Of a stretch of 64,000 bases of DNA, positions 10,950-21,530 are shown piece after piece. The stretch is taken from the NCBI RefSeq assembly GCF_001294645.1, contig NZ_CP011868.1, positions 3,348,001 to 3,412,000 of the forward strand. Reading direction: 5' to 3'. Made by a program: the position numbers and the translations under genes. Origin of the DNA: Pseudonocardia sp. HH130629-09. GTDB lineage: Bacteria > Actinomycetota > Actinomycetes > Mycobacteriales > Pseudonocardiaceae. The notes under the pieces are model-generated. The model did not search any database. It saw nothing but the letters and a program-made list of their open reading frames with translations, and had not been told where the DNA came from. How positions within the stretch are numbered: the first letter of the stretch is position 1; each line of letters starts with the position of its first letter.

Positions 10950-12029
10950 ATGGCAACGGTCACCTACGACTCGGCGACGCGGATCTACCCCGGGTCGGAC
11001 ACCCCCGCCGTCGACGAGCTGGACCTGGAGATCGCCGACGGCGAGTTCCTCGTGCTCGTCGGGCCGTCCGGCTGCGGGAAGTCGACGTCGCTGCGGATGC
11101 TCGCGGGTCTGGAGGACGTCGACGCCGGCGCCATCCGGATCGGCGACCGCGACGTCACCGACGTCCGGCCCAAGGACCGCGACATCGCGATGGTGTTCCA
11201 GAACTACGCGCTCTACCCGCACATGACGGTCGCCGCGAACATGGGCTTCGCGCTGACCAACGCGGGCCGGCCGCGCGACGAGATCGCCCGCCGCGTCGCC
11301 GAGGCGGCGAAGATCCTCGACCTGGAGGGACTGCTGGACCGCAAGCCGCGTGCCCTGTCGGGCGGGCAGCGTCAGCGGGTCGCGATGGGCCGCGCGATCG
11401 TGCGCGAGCCCGCCGTGTTCTGCATGGACGAGCCGCTGTCCAACCTGGACGCGAAGCTGCGGGTGTCCACCCGGACCCAGATCGCCTCCCTGCAGCGGCG
11501 CCTGGGTGTCACCACCGTCTACGTCACCCACGACCAGGTGGAGGCGATGACGATGGGCGACCGCGTCGCGGTGCTGTCGGGCGGGGTGCTGCAGCAGTGC
11601 GCCGCCCCGCGCGAGCTGTACGAGCGCCCGGTGAACGCCTTCGTCGCCGGGTTCGTGGGGTCACCGGCGATGAACCTGGTGACGGGGCCCACCGGCACCG
11701 ACGGGTCGGTGTCCCTCGGCGGGGTGCGGATCCCGGTGCCCGGCGGGTCGTCGGAGACGGTCACGGTCGGCATCCGGCCGGAGGACCTGCGCCCCGCCGG
11801 GGCCGGGGACGGGCTGGAGGTGACCGTCGACGTCGTCGAGGAGCTGGGGGCCGACGCCTACGTCTACGGCACCCTCACCGAGGCCGCGGGACACGACGGC
11901 GCCGGGACGACGCTGGTGGCCCGGGTCGACGCGCGCACCCCGCCGGAGCGCGGGACCCGCCTGCGCCTGGTCCCCGACCCGGACCGCACCCACCTGTTCG
12001 ACGGCGGCACCGGCGCCCGCCTGGGGTGA
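10950..12029 (+). CDS. Sugar-type ABC transporter ATP-binding protein (UgpC/MsmK-like)
   Basis: 359 residues. Nucleotide-binding domain with Walker A GPSGCGKST (about residue 39), Q-loop VFQNYALYPH, signature LSGGQRQRVAMGRA (about 136), Walker B FCMDEPLSNLD and the switch histidine in VTHDQVEAMTMGD. The last 120 residues form the TOBE/OB regulatory domain typical of MalK, MsmK and UgpC, including VTVGIRPEDLRP. It starts 15 bases after the binding-protein gene. MalK-type ATPases often serve several importers, so this one may not be dedicated. Confidence 0.92.
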   Translation: MATVTYDSATRIYPGSDTPAVDELDLEIADGEFLVLVGPSGCGKSTSLRMLAGLEDVDAGAIRIGDRDVTDVRPKDRDIAMVFQNYALYPHMTVAANMGFALTNAGRPRDEIARRVAEAAKILDLEGLLDRKPRALSGGQRQRVAMGRAIVREPAVFCMDEPLSNLDAKLRVSTRTQIASLQRRLGVTTVYVTHDQVEAMTMGDRVAVLSGGVLQQCAAPRELYERPVNAFVAGFVGSPAMNLVTGPTGTDGSVSLGGVRIPVPGGSSETVTVGIRPEDLRPAGAGDGLEVTVDVVEELGADAYVYGTLTEAAGHDGAGTTLVARVDARTPPERGTRLRLVPDPDRTHLFDGGTGARLG

Positions 12030-12159
12030 CCCGACCCGGGCGGTCCCCCGCTCCCGCGCGGTGATCACCGGTGCGCGCGTGTCCGGACGCGCGCGGCGCG
12101 GATCACCGCGCGGATCGGCGATCACCGGTGCGCCGGGTGGCCGGCGGGAACGGCTCCGG

Positions 12160-12206
12160 ACGCACCGCGGCCCCGCACCCGTGACGGGTGCGGGGCCGCG
12201 GTGCGT
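12160..12206. terminator. Strong bidirectional hairpin between ABC operon and mdh
   Basis: Inverted repeat with 22 paired bases (12160-12181 with 12185-12206) and a three-base TGA loop, one of the longest perfect stems in the window. It sits 12 bases beyond the mdh stop and about 130 bases beyond the ATPase gene, between convergent genes. The remainder of the 188-bp gap holds two copies of GATCACCGGTGCGC (near 12063 and 12120) and no gene. Confidence 0.8.
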
Positions 12207-12217
12207 GTGCGGTCGGT

Positions 12218-14493
<2,276 letters not shown>

Positions 14494-14550
14494 TCGCCGG
14501 GAGTGGACGCCGGACGCACCCCGCTGCGCTCTGAACTCCACTCCCGGCGA
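14494..14550. terminator. Inverted repeat after DUF418 gene
   Basis: Perfect 14-bp inverted repeat (14494-14507 and 14537-14550) with a 29-base loop starting right after the DUF418 stop. It may act as a terminator or be an intergenic palindromic repeat. It shares the GAGTGG core with the long palindrome near 45780. Confidence 0.5.
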
Positions 14551-14587
14551 TCATCGTGCGGTGCGGGCCCGCGGGCGGGTGGCGGTC

Positions 14588-14593
14588 TAGGCT
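14588..14593 (+). promoter_or_regulatory. -10 box of frameshifted membrane-protein gene
   Basis: TAGGCT six bases before the ATG at 14600; same form and spacing as at nrtR and the DUF5709 gene. The promoter looks intact although the gene is frameshifted. Confidence 0.55.
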
Positions 14594-14599
14594 CCCGAC

Positions 14600-15095
14600 A
14601 TGAGCGGCACCGACCCCGCTGACCGGCCCGGACCGGACGAGCCGGCGCGGCCGGACGTGCGCGGGTCGGCCGGGGCGACGCCGTCGTGGCAGGGCGCCCC
14701 GGGTTTCTCCCGGGTGGCCCCGGCGTCGTCCGGCCCGGTGGAGGTCCCGCCGCACGCCCCGCTGCCCGGCGCGCCGCCGTACCCACCGGGCACGGAGCCG
14801 GAGCCGGCCCCGGTCACCGCCCGGTCACCGGAGCTCCCGGGCGTCGCCGCCGTGCTCCCCCGCTGCGTGGCCGCGGCGGCCGGCTGGGTGGCGGTGGCGC
14901 TGCTGCTGGCCCTGGTCACCGGGGTCGGGTCGTGGCCGCTGCGCGGGCTCGCGCTGCTCGTGCCGTGGGGGCTCGCCGCCCTCGCGCTTGGTGTTCCCGG
15001 CCCGGCGCGGGGTCGGCCCCGGCGGGCTCGTGGCACTGGCGTTCGCCCCGTTCTGGCTGGTCCACGCCGTGCTGGTCGGTCTGCTCGGCTGGTGA
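14600..15095 (+). pseudogene. Small proline-rich membrane protein interrupted by a one-base frameshift
   Basis: The frame from ATG 14600 gives a Pro/Ala-rich cytoplasmic part of about 80 residues, then hydrophobic segments (AAAAGWVAVALLLALVTGV and GLALLVPWGLAALAL). Near 14987 the hydrophobic coding continues only in the +1 frame, as GGLVALAFAPFWLVHAVLVG ending at a stop at 15093-15095. The original frame instead runs on as an Arg-rich shadow. Removing one T from the CTTGG at 14987-14991 restores one smooth four-helix-type protein of about 164 residues. This is either a true frameshift mutation or a sequencing error. Family not recognised. Confidence 0.7.
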
Positions 15096-15207
15096 GACCG
15101 GCCCGGTGCGGCCCGGCCGTCGTCCGGCGACCCCCTCTCCCGAATGGCGCCGGGGCACTGCGTCACGCCATGATGCCGATCACCCACTCCCCACAGAGGA
15201 GGTCCTC

Positions 15208-15432
15208 GTGGAGAATCACGACCCGCAGGTGCTGCCGATGGCCGACGTCGCCGATCGGTGGGTGGTGCGGTGCGACTGCGGGTGCGGGCTCCTCACCCAG
15301 TACGCCTCCCGGGACGAGGCCGAGGACGCGGCGGCACAGGCCCGGGAGGAGGCCGGCCCCCCGACCGCGCGGGAGCAGGCGATCGAGGAGGTCGTCGAGG
15401 ACGACGGCGAGCGGGCCCCCGAGCGGATCTGA
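15208..15432 (+). CDS. Small hypothetical protein with a CDCGCG motif
   Basis: 74 residues from GTG 15208, preceded by a strong AGGAGG site five bases upstream. The N-terminal half contains ADRWVVRCDCGCGLLTQYAS, a compact three-Cys knuckle that could bind a metal. The C-terminal half is an acidic Ala/Glu-rich helix (EAEDAAAQAREEAG and AIEEVVEDDGE). It could be a short zinc-ribbon-like or iron-binding protein. I do not recognise a named family. It is separate from the broken gene upstream, being in another frame with its own ribosome site. Confidence 0.65.
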   Translation: MENHDPQVLPMADVADRWVVRCDCGCGLLTQYASRDEAEDAAAQAREEAGPPTAREQAIEEVVEDDGERAPERI

Positions 15433-15452
15433 CCGTCGTGCCCCGGGCGGGA

Positions 15453-15932
15453 TCAGTCCCGGCGCCGCGAGGTGATCACGCCGGTGTCGAAGCCGGCCAG
15501 GTGCAGACCGCCGGCGAAGCGCGCGTGCTCCACCTTGAGGCACCGGTCCATCACCACGGTCAGGCCCGCGGCCTCCGCGCGACGGGCCAGCTCCTCGTCG
15601 AACAGGCCGAACTGGAGCCAGAACGTCGACGGCGTCGGGTCCAGGGCGAGGACCTCGTCGAGCACCCCGCCGAGGTCCTCGGGGCGGCGGAAGACGTCGA
15701 CCAGGTCCGGCACCACCGGCAGCTCCGCGAGCGAGGGGTACACCGGGCGCCCGAGGATCTCCGGTGCGTTCGGGTTGACGAAGTACACCTCGAAGCCGGT
15801 CGAGGCCAGCAGGTAGGTGGCGACGAAGTTGCTGGCCCGGGCCGGGTTCGGGCTCGCCCCGACGACGGCGACGGTGCGGGTGTCGCGCAGGATCTGCTGG
15901 CGCCGCCACGCGGGCGGGTTCTCCCAGGTCAC
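15453..15932 (-). CDS. CoA-binding domain protein (YccU type)
   Basis: 159 residues with one Rossmann-like CoA-binding domain: TVAVVGASPNPARASN at the N-terminus, then VYFVNPNAPEILGRPVYPSLAELP and the C-terminal VVMDRCLKVEHARF that ends most members. The GTG at 15932 overlaps the stop of the upstream sulfhydrylase (GTGA), so translation is coupled. The same pairing with O-acetylhomoserine sulfhydrylase occurs in other actinobacteria (family knowledge). Enzymatic role unknown; it resembles the CoA-binding half of succinyl-CoA synthetase alpha. Confidence 0.85.
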   Translation of the reverse strand: MTWENPPAWRRQQILRDTRTVAVVGASPNPARASNFVATYLLASTGFEVYFVNPNAPEILGRPVYPSLAELPVVPDLVDVFRRPEDLGGVLDEVLALDPTPSTFWLQFGLFDEELARRAEAAGLTVVMDRCLKVEHARFAGGLHLAGFDTGVITSRRRD

Positions 15933-17260
15933 GAGCTCTCCTTCTGCGAGGCGGCCAGCGCCTGGTCGAGGTCCCAGACGATGTCGTCCGGGTCCTCCAG
16001 ACCGACCGAGATCCGGATCATGTCCTCGGGGACGCCTGCGTGCTCCAGCTGCTCGGTGGTGAGCTGCTGGTGGGTGGTGGACCCGGGGTGCAGGACGAGG
16101 GTCCGGGCGTCGCCGACGTTGGCGAGGTGGCTGCACAGCTGCACCGCCTCGATGAACCGCGCCCCGGCCGCCCGGCCGCCGCGCACCCCGAACGCGAACA
16201 CCGCGCCCGGCCCCGCGGGCAGATACCGGCGAGCCCGCTCGTGGTGGCGGTGCGACGGCAGCCCGGGGTAGGTCACGTACTCCACCCGCGGGTCGGCCTC
16301 GAGCCACTCGGCGACCTTCTGTGCGTTCGCCACGTGCGCCTCCATCCGCTGCGGCAGCGTCTCGACGCCCTGCATCAGCAGGAACGCCGAGTACGCCGAC
16401 AGCGTGGCGCCGACGTCGCGCAGCTGCTCGGCACGCAGCTTGGTGAGGAACCCGAGCTCCTGGAAGTTGCCCCACCAGGTGAGTCCGCCGTAGGACGGGA
16501 CCGGCTCGGTCATCCCGGGGAAGCGGCCGTTGCCCCAGTCGAAGCGGCCGGACTCGATCACCACACCGCCGAGGGTGGTGCCGTGCCCGCCGAGGAACTT
16601 CGTCACCGAGTGGATCACGATGTCCGCGCCGTGCTCCAGCGGCCGGCACAGGTACGGCGTCGCCAGCGTCGCGTCGATGATCAGCGGGAGCCCGGCCGCG
16701 TGCGCGACCTCGGCGAGCCCGGCGATGTCGGCGACCTCGCCGCCCGGGTTGGACACGACCTCGGCGAACACGAACTTGGTGTCGGCGCGGATCGCGGCGG
16801 CGTAGTCGGCCGGGTCGGTGCCCGGCACGAAGGTCGTGTCGACGCCGAAGCGGCGCAGCGTCACGTCGAGCTGGGTGATGGTGCCGCCGTAGAGCCCGGC
16901 CGCGGCGACGGCGTGGTCGCCCGCCCCGGCGAGGGCGGCGAAGGTGAGGAACTCGGCGGACTGCCCGCTGGCCGTGCACACCGCGCCGATGCCACCGTCC
17001 AGGCTGGCCAGGCGCTCCTCCAGCGCCGACACCGTCGGGTTGGCGATCCGGGAGTAGATCAGCCCGTACTTCTGCAGCGCGAACAGCGCCGCGGCGTCGT
17101 CGGTGTCGCGGAAGACGTAGCTGGTGGTCTGGTGGATCGGCACCGCGCGCGAGCCGGTCGCCGCGTCCGGCACCGTCCCGGCGTGCACGGCCCGGGTGCG
17201 GAACCCCCAGGCCCGGTCCGACCGGTCGTCGCGCTCGCTCGGTCCAGATGGTTCGCTCAC
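15929..17260 (-). CDS. metY: O-acetylhomoserine sulfhydrylase / aminocarboxypropyltransferase
   Basis: 443 residues, a Cys/Met-metabolism PLP enzyme. It makes homocysteine from O-acetylhomoserine and sulfide. PLP lysine lies in HSVTKFLGGHGTTLGGV; other family marks are GFRTRAVHAG, SYVFRDTDDAAALFAL and the C-terminal PEDMIRISVGLEDPDDIVWDLDQAL. Length over 430 separates it from cystathionine gamma-synthases (about 390), favouring MetY. GTG start at 17260, followed by the CoA-binding gene with a 4-base overlap. Confidence 0.88.
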   Translation of the reverse strand: MSEPSGPSERDDRSDRAWGFRTRAVHAGTVPDAATGSRAVPIHQTTSYVFRDTDDAAALFALQKYGLIYSRIANPTVSALEERLASLDGGIGAVCTASGQSAEFLTFAALAGAGDHAVAAAGLYGGTITQLDVTLRRFGVDTTFVPGTDPADYAAAIRADTKFVFAEVVSNPGGEVADIAGLAEVAHAAGLPLIIDATLATPYLCRPLEHGADIVIHSVTKFLGGHGTTLGGVVIESGRFDWGNGRFPGMTEPVPSYGGLTWWGNFQELGFLTKLRAEQLRDVGATLSAYSAFLLMQGVETLPQRMEAHVANAQKVAEWLEADPRVEYVTYPGLPSHRHHERARRYLPAGPGAVFAFGVRGGRAAGARFIEAVQLCSHLANVGDARTLVLHPGSTTHQQLTTEQLEHAGVPEDMIRISVGLEDPDDIVWDLDQALAASQKESS

Positions 17261-17278
17261 GTCCCCATCCTGCCCCTC

Positions 17279-17989
17279 CTACAGGTGATCGTGCAGGAAG
17301 GCCCGCACCCGCTCGGTCGCGTCCGTCGCCGAGGGCTCGTGGTATTCCGCGTGCAGCGGCGAGCGCCGCGCCAGCGCCCCCGTCACACCCGGGGTGCGGG
17401 TCATGAACGAGTGGCCCGCCCCGGGGTAGACGACGACGTCGTGCGGGATCCCCCGCTCCTCCAGGTCGGCCCCGAGGCGCTGCGGGTAGCCGTCGGCGAA
17501 CTGCGCGTCGCGCTCCCCGAAGCTGGCGACGACCGGGCAGACCGGTTCCACCGCGACGCCGGCGCGGCCGTAGAACGGCACCGCGACCCGGTACAGGCCG
17601 GTCCGGGACAGCAGCATCGCGAACCCGCCGCCCATGCAGAACCCCATGACGCCGATCCGGTCGCGGTCGACGGTCGGCTGGTCGGCCAGCCAGCGCCGCG
17701 CCGACTCGCAGTCGCCGAGCGCGGCGCCGCGTCCGGTGGCCATCGTGGTGACGGTCGCGGCGATGCACAGTGGCCGGACCTGGCCCCGGGCGAACAGGTC
17801 CGGGATCAGCACGGTGTAGCCGTCGCGCGCGAACTCCCGCGCGATGCGGCGCATCTCACCCGTCATCCCGAAGATCTCGTAGATCATCACGATCGCGGGG
17901 CCGGGCGTGCCGGACTCCGGGCGGACCAGGAGGCCGGGCAGCCGCCCGCCGTTGACGCTGGGCAGCGAGACCTCGGACTCGACGGTCAC
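17279..17989 (-). CDS. Dienelactone hydrolase family protein
   Basis: 236 residues, alpha/beta hydrolase of the DLH family. The N-terminal half has IVMIYEIFGMTGEMRRIA with the conserved Glu. The nucleophile elbow is GVMGFCMGGGFAM with Cys as nucleophile, and the terminal His lies in PGAGHSFM, giving a Cys-Asp-His triad. GTG 17989 overlaps the tesB stop by 4 bases; the longer upstream frame is the tesB shadow. The substrate may be a lactone or another ester; not a diagnostic neighbourhood for chlorocatechol degradation. Confidence 0.85.
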   Translation of the reverse strand: MTVESEVSLPSVNGGRLPGLLVRPESGTPGPAIVMIYEIFGMTGEMRRIAREFARDGYTVLIPDLFARGQVRPLCIAATVTTMATGRGAALGDCESARRWLADQPTVDRDRIGVMGFCMGGGFAMLLSRTGLYRVAVPFYGRAGVAVEPVCPVVASFGERDAQFADGYPQRLGADLEERGIPHDVVVYPGAGHSFMTRTPGVTGALARRSPLHAEYHEPSATDATERVRAFLHDHL

Positions 17990-18903
17990 CGGCGGTCCTC
18001 CCGGCCGGGACGGGGGACCCGGACGAGCCCCTCCTGCATGGTGGTGGCGACCAGGCGGCCGTCGGCGGTGAAGAACCTCCCGCTCGCGAGCCCGCGCCCG
18101 CCGGACGCGGCCGGGGAGAAGCAGGAGTAGAGCAGCCACTCGTCGGCGCGCAGCGGCCCGTGGAACCACATCGCGTGGTCCAGGCTCGCCATCTGCAGGC
18201 CGGTGCGGGGCACGTCGTGCCGGGCGACGACCGATCCGAGCAGGGTGAGGTCGCTGGCGTAGGTGAGCAGGCAGACGTGCAGCAGCGGGTCGTCGGGCAG
18301 CTCGCCGTCGGCCCGCAGCCAGAGCCGCATCGGATCGTCCGACGGGCCGGGGTGGTCCTGCGACCACGACGGCTCGTCGATCAGCCGGATGTCGAGCGGG
18401 CGGGGCAGCCCCGCCATCCAGCCGCCGTCACCGCGCGCTGCGCGGGTCCCGAGGTCGTCGACGGCGTCGGGCTCGGGGACGCCCGCCGGCATCGGCTGGG
18501 AGTGCTCCAGGCCCTTCTGCGGCAGCTGGAACGACGCCGACAGCGAGAAGATCGCCTCACCGCGCTGGATGGCGAGCACCCGGCGGGTGGTGAACGAGCG
18601 GCCGTCGCGGACCCTCTCGGTCTCGTAGACGATCGGGATGCTCGGGTCCCCCGGCCGGATGAAGTAGGCGTGCAGCGAGTGCACGCCGCGGTCGGCGGGC
18701 ACGGTGCGGCCCGCGGCCACCAGCGCCTGCCCGGCGACCTGCCCGCCGAACACCCGGGGCAGCGAGACCGGCGGGCTGACCCCGCGGAACAGGTTGTCCT
18801 CCAGCCGCTCCAGGTCCAGCAGCGCGACCAGGTCGTCGAGGACGGCCTGGCCGCGCGGTTCGCCGTCGGCTGCGGTCTGCGCGGTTGCGGAATCGGCACT
18901 CAC
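17986..18903 (-). CDS. tesB: Acyl-CoA thioesterase II
   Basis: 305 residues, double hot-dog fold. Hydrolyses medium- and long-chain acyl-CoA. Typical TesB features: DNLFRGVSPPVSLPRVFGGQVAGQAL at the N-terminus, SLHAYFIRPGDPSIPIVYETERVRDGRSF, and the C-terminal catalytic region SLDHAMWFHGPLRADEWLLYSCFSP. GTG start. It lies 25 bases downstream of pyk on the same strand, the pyk-tesB order also known from mycobacteria, and is followed by an overlapping hydrolase gene. Confidence 0.92.
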   Translation of the reverse strand: MSADSATAQTAADGEPRGQAVLDDLVALLDLERLEDNLFRGVSPPVSLPRVFGGQVAGQALVAAGRTVPADRGVHSLHAYFIRPGDPSIPIVYETERVRDGRSFTTRRVLAIQRGEAIFSLSASFQLPQKGLEHSQPMPAGVPEPDAVDDLGTRAARGDGGWMAGLPRPLDIRLIDEPSWSQDHPGPSDDPMRLWLRADGELPDDPLLHVCLLTYASDLTLLGSVVARHDVPRTGLQMASLDHAMWFHGPLRADEWLLYSCFSPAASGGRGLASGRFFTADGRLVATTMQEGLVRVPRPGREDRR

Positions 18904-18928
18904 GGTCGGTGAGTATGCCGAACCGGGG

Positions 18929-20353
18929 TCAGGCGTGGTCGTCCTCGCCCAGGCGGTGCACCCGGATCAGGTTGGTCGAGCCGACCGTGGAGGGCGGCGA
19001 ACCGGCGACGACGACGACCAGGTCGCCCGGCTTGAACCGGCCGATCGACAGGATCGCGTGGTCGACCTGGCGGATCATCGCGTCGGTCGAGTCGACCCTG
19101 TCGACCAGGAACGTCTCCACGCCCCAGGTCATCGCGAGCTGGCTGCGCACCGCGGGCTCGGGGGTGAAGGCCAGCAGCGGGAGCCGGGTGTGCAACCGGG
19201 CCAGGCGCCGCACGGTGTCCCCGGACTGGGAGAACGCGACCAGCGCCCGGGCCGAGAGCCGCTCGCCGATGTCGCGGGCGGCGTAGGACAGCACGCCGCG
19301 CTTGGTGCGGGGCACGTGGTTGAGCGGCGGCACGTCGGCCGGTCCCGCCTCCACCGCCTCGATGATCTCGGCCATCGTCCGCACGGTCTTGATCGGGTAC
19401 CGGCCGACGCTGGTCTCTCCGGACAGCATCACCGCGTCGGTGCCGTCGAGCACCGCGTTGGCGACGTCGGACGCCTCGGCCCGGGTCGGCCGCGAGCTGG
19501 TGATCATCGAGTCCAGCATCTGGGTCGCGACGATGACCGGCTTGGCGTTCTCCCGGGCGATCTGCACGGCGCGCTTCTGCACCAGCGGCACGTTCTGCAG
19601 CGGGAGCTCGACGCCGAGGTCGCCGCGGGCGACCATGATCCCGTCGAAGGCCAGCACGACGGCCTCGAGGTTGTCGACGGCCTCGGGCTTCTCCAGCTTG
19701 GCGATCACCGGGACGCGGCCGGCGCCGGTGTTGTCCATGATCTTGTGGACGAGGTCGATGTCGGCGGGGCTGCGCACGAACGACAGCGCCACGACGTCGA
19801 CCCGCAGCGACATCGCGAACTCCAGGTCCGCGACGTCCTTGTCCGACAGGGCCGGCACAGAGATGTTCATCCCCGGCAGCGACAGGCCCTTGTTGTCCGA
19901 GACCGGGCCGCCCTCGGTGACCTTGCAGACCACGTCGTCCCCCTCGACGGCCACGACCCGCAGGCCGACCTTGCCGTCGTCGACGAGCATCCGGTCGTCG
20001 ACCCGGGCGTCCTGGGCGAGGCCCTTGTAGGTGGTCGAGACCTGGTCGTGGGTGCCGGCGCGGTCCTGGACGATGATCCGCACCTCCTCCCCGGTGCGCC
20101 ACTCGGTGGGACCGTCGGCGAAGCGGCCGAGGCGGATCTTCGGGCCCTGCAGGTCGGCCAGGATGCCGACGGCGCGCCCGGTCGAGTCGGCGGCGTCGCG
20201 GACCATCTCGTAGACCCGCTTGTGGTCGGCGCGGTCCCCGTGGCTGAAGTTGAGCCGGGCCACGTCCATGCCCGCTTCCACGAGGTCACGGATCCGGTCC
20301 GGGGTCGCCGTGGCCGGTCCGATGGTGCAGACGATCTTGGTTCGACGTGTCAC
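18929..20353 (-). CDS. pyk: Pyruvate kinase
   Basis: 474 residues. Converts phosphoenolpyruvate and ADP to pyruvate and ATP. Signatures: TKIVCTIGPATATPDRI at the N-terminus, ARLNFSHGD, the active-site block VIAKLEKPEAVDN, MVARGDLGVELP, and the effector or cation region ATQMLDSMITSSRPTRAEASD. The C-terminal domain ends GSTNLIRVHRLG. GTG start set by a TACCCT box seven bases upstream. First gene of a probable pyk-tesB-hydrolase unit. Confidence 0.96.
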   Translation of the reverse strand: MTRRTKIVCTIGPATATPDRIRDLVEAGMDVARLNFSHGDRADHKRVYEMVRDAADSTGRAVGILADLQGPKIRLGRFADGPTEWRTGEEVRIIVQDRAGTHDQVSTTYKGLAQDARVDDRMLVDDGKVGLRVVAVEGDDVVCKVTEGGPVSDNKGLSLPGMNISVPALSDKDVADLEFAMSLRVDVVALSFVRSPADIDLVHKIMDNTGAGRVPVIAKLEKPEAVDNLEAVVLAFDGIMVARGDLGVELPLQNVPLVQKRAVQIARENAKPVIVATQMLDSMITSSRPTRAEASDVANAVLDGTDAVMLSGETSVGRYPIKTVRTMAEIIEAVEAGPADVPPLNHVPRTKRGVLSYAARDIGERLSARALVAFSQSGDTVRRLARLHTRLPLLAFTPEPAVRSQLAMTWGVETFLVDRVDSTDAMIRQVDHAILSIGRFKPGDLVVVVAGSPPSTVGSTNLIRVHRLGEDDHA

Positions 20354-20360
20354 GGCTATC

Positions 20361-20366
20361 AGGGTA
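20361..20366 (-). promoter_or_regulatory. -10 box of pyk
   Basis: TACCCT on the minus strand, seven bases before the GTG start; identical in sequence and spacing to the hisD promoter box. Confidence 0.65.
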
Positions 20367-20446
20367 GCGGTGTCTGGAACGATCAGGACGACGGGAACCC
20401 GGCCTGTCGGTGTCCGGTTCGACGGTGTTCATCCGGAGGATCGGCG

Positions 20447-20815
20447 GTGGAGCAGACTGGGGGCGTGCGCGTCCAGCCGTTCATCCTGTCGGTCCTGTTG
20501 AGCCTGGTCATCCTGTTCACCCCGGCGTCCGGGGTCCCGACGGCACCTGCGGGCACCGACAAGCTCGTCCACCTGCTGCTGTTCGCGCTGCTGGCGTGGA
20601 CCGGGCGGGCCGCCGGGATCCGGGTGTGGCCGCTGCTGGGCGGGCTGGTCGCCTACGCGGCGGCCTCGGAGGTCGCGCAGGCGCTGCTGCCGATCGGGCG
20701 CAGCGGGGACGTCCTCGACGCGCTCGTCGACGTCGCCGGGGCGGCGCTCGGGCTGGGGCTGACCGTGCTGGTGGCCCGACGGCGACCGGGCCGCGAGACG
20801 TCGTCGCGGCTCTGA
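20447..20815 (+). CDS. VanZ-like small membrane protein
   Basis: 122 residues with about four hydrophobic helices. The VanZ-like pattern is visible: DKLVHLLLFALLAW (Lys/His pair in helix 2), then AYAAASEVAQALLPIGRSGDVLDALVDVAGAALG with the conserved Glu-x-x-Gln, Arg and Asp. GTG at 20447 is preferred over GTG 20465 because GGAGGA stands six bases before it. Function of stand-alone VanZ-like proteins is unsettled; no vancomycin-resistance genes are near. Confidence 0.75.
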   Translation: MEQTGGVRVQPFILSVLLSLVILFTPASGVPTAPAGTDKLVHLLLFALLAWTGRAAGIRVWPLLGGLVAYAAASEVAQALLPIGRSGDVLDALVDVAGAALGLGLTVLVARRRPGRETSSRL

Positions 20816-20891
20816 GGCGGGGCGGCCCCTTCCTCCGACGGTCCTGCACCGATGCTCCGGGCGCGCCGAGCCCCACGGCCGCGGCCCCGGG

Positions 20892-21530
20892 TCAGCGCCG
20901 CGGGAGCTCGCTGGGGCCGACGTGGTCGTCGAGCCACTCGGTGACCGGGCGGGTCGCCCGCCACACCCTGCGGACCCGCTCACGGGCCCGCGGGCCGTGC
21001 AGCACGTCGTCCGGCGGCCAGTGCCGCGCCACGTAGAGCCCCGTGTGCCGCAGCAGGTCCAGCCGCGGGTGGTCCGGGTCGGTGCCGCGCGGCCGGGTCT
21101 TCAGGGTCGCACCGTCGACGGTGAGCCCGGCGGCGCGGGCGGTGTCGAGGCGGGCCCGCAGGTCCTCGCCGCGGCGCTCGTCGTCGACGCTCTCGCGGTA
21201 GCGGGCCAGCTGGTCGGGCGCCAGGTGGTAGTAGCCGCCGGCCGCGAGCATCCCGTCGGCGGACACCTCGACGTAGAACGGCTCGGCGAAGCCCCCGCAG
21301 TGGGTCTTGTACGGAGTCTTGTCCGCGGCGAAGCGCACGTCGCGGTAGGGGCGGAACACCTTCCCCGCCCCGAACTCCGGTTCGAGGTCGGCGAGCAACG
21401 CCAGCATCGGGCCGCGGACGTCGTTCTCGTAGACCGCACGCTGGTCGGTCCAGTACGCACGGGAGTTGTCGGCGAGCAGGCCGTCGTAGAACTCGACGGC
21501 GCCCTCACCGAAGCCCGCGAACGCGCTCAC
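20892..21530 (-). CDS. DUF2461 family protein
   Basis: 212 residues. Matches the DUF2461/TIGR02453 family: FAGFGEGAVEFYDGLLADNSRAYW at the N-terminus, then KVFRPYRDVRFAADKTPYKTH and the aromatic stretch AAGGYYHLAPDQLARYRESV. Widespread but uncharacterised. The GTG start overlaps the lgt stop by 4 bases, so it is coupled to lgt; the longer frame upstream is the lgt shadow. Confidence 0.82.
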   Translation of the reverse strand: MSAFAGFGEGAVEFYDGLLADNSRAYWTDQRAVYENDVRGPMLALLADLEPEFGAGKVFRPYRDVRFAADKTPYKTHCGGFAEPFYVEVSADGMLAAGGYYHLAPDQLARYRESVDDERRGEDLRARLDTARAAGLTVDGATLKTRPRGTDPDHPRLDLLRHTGLYVARHWPPDDVLHGPRARERVRRVWRATRPVTEWLDDHVGPSELPRR

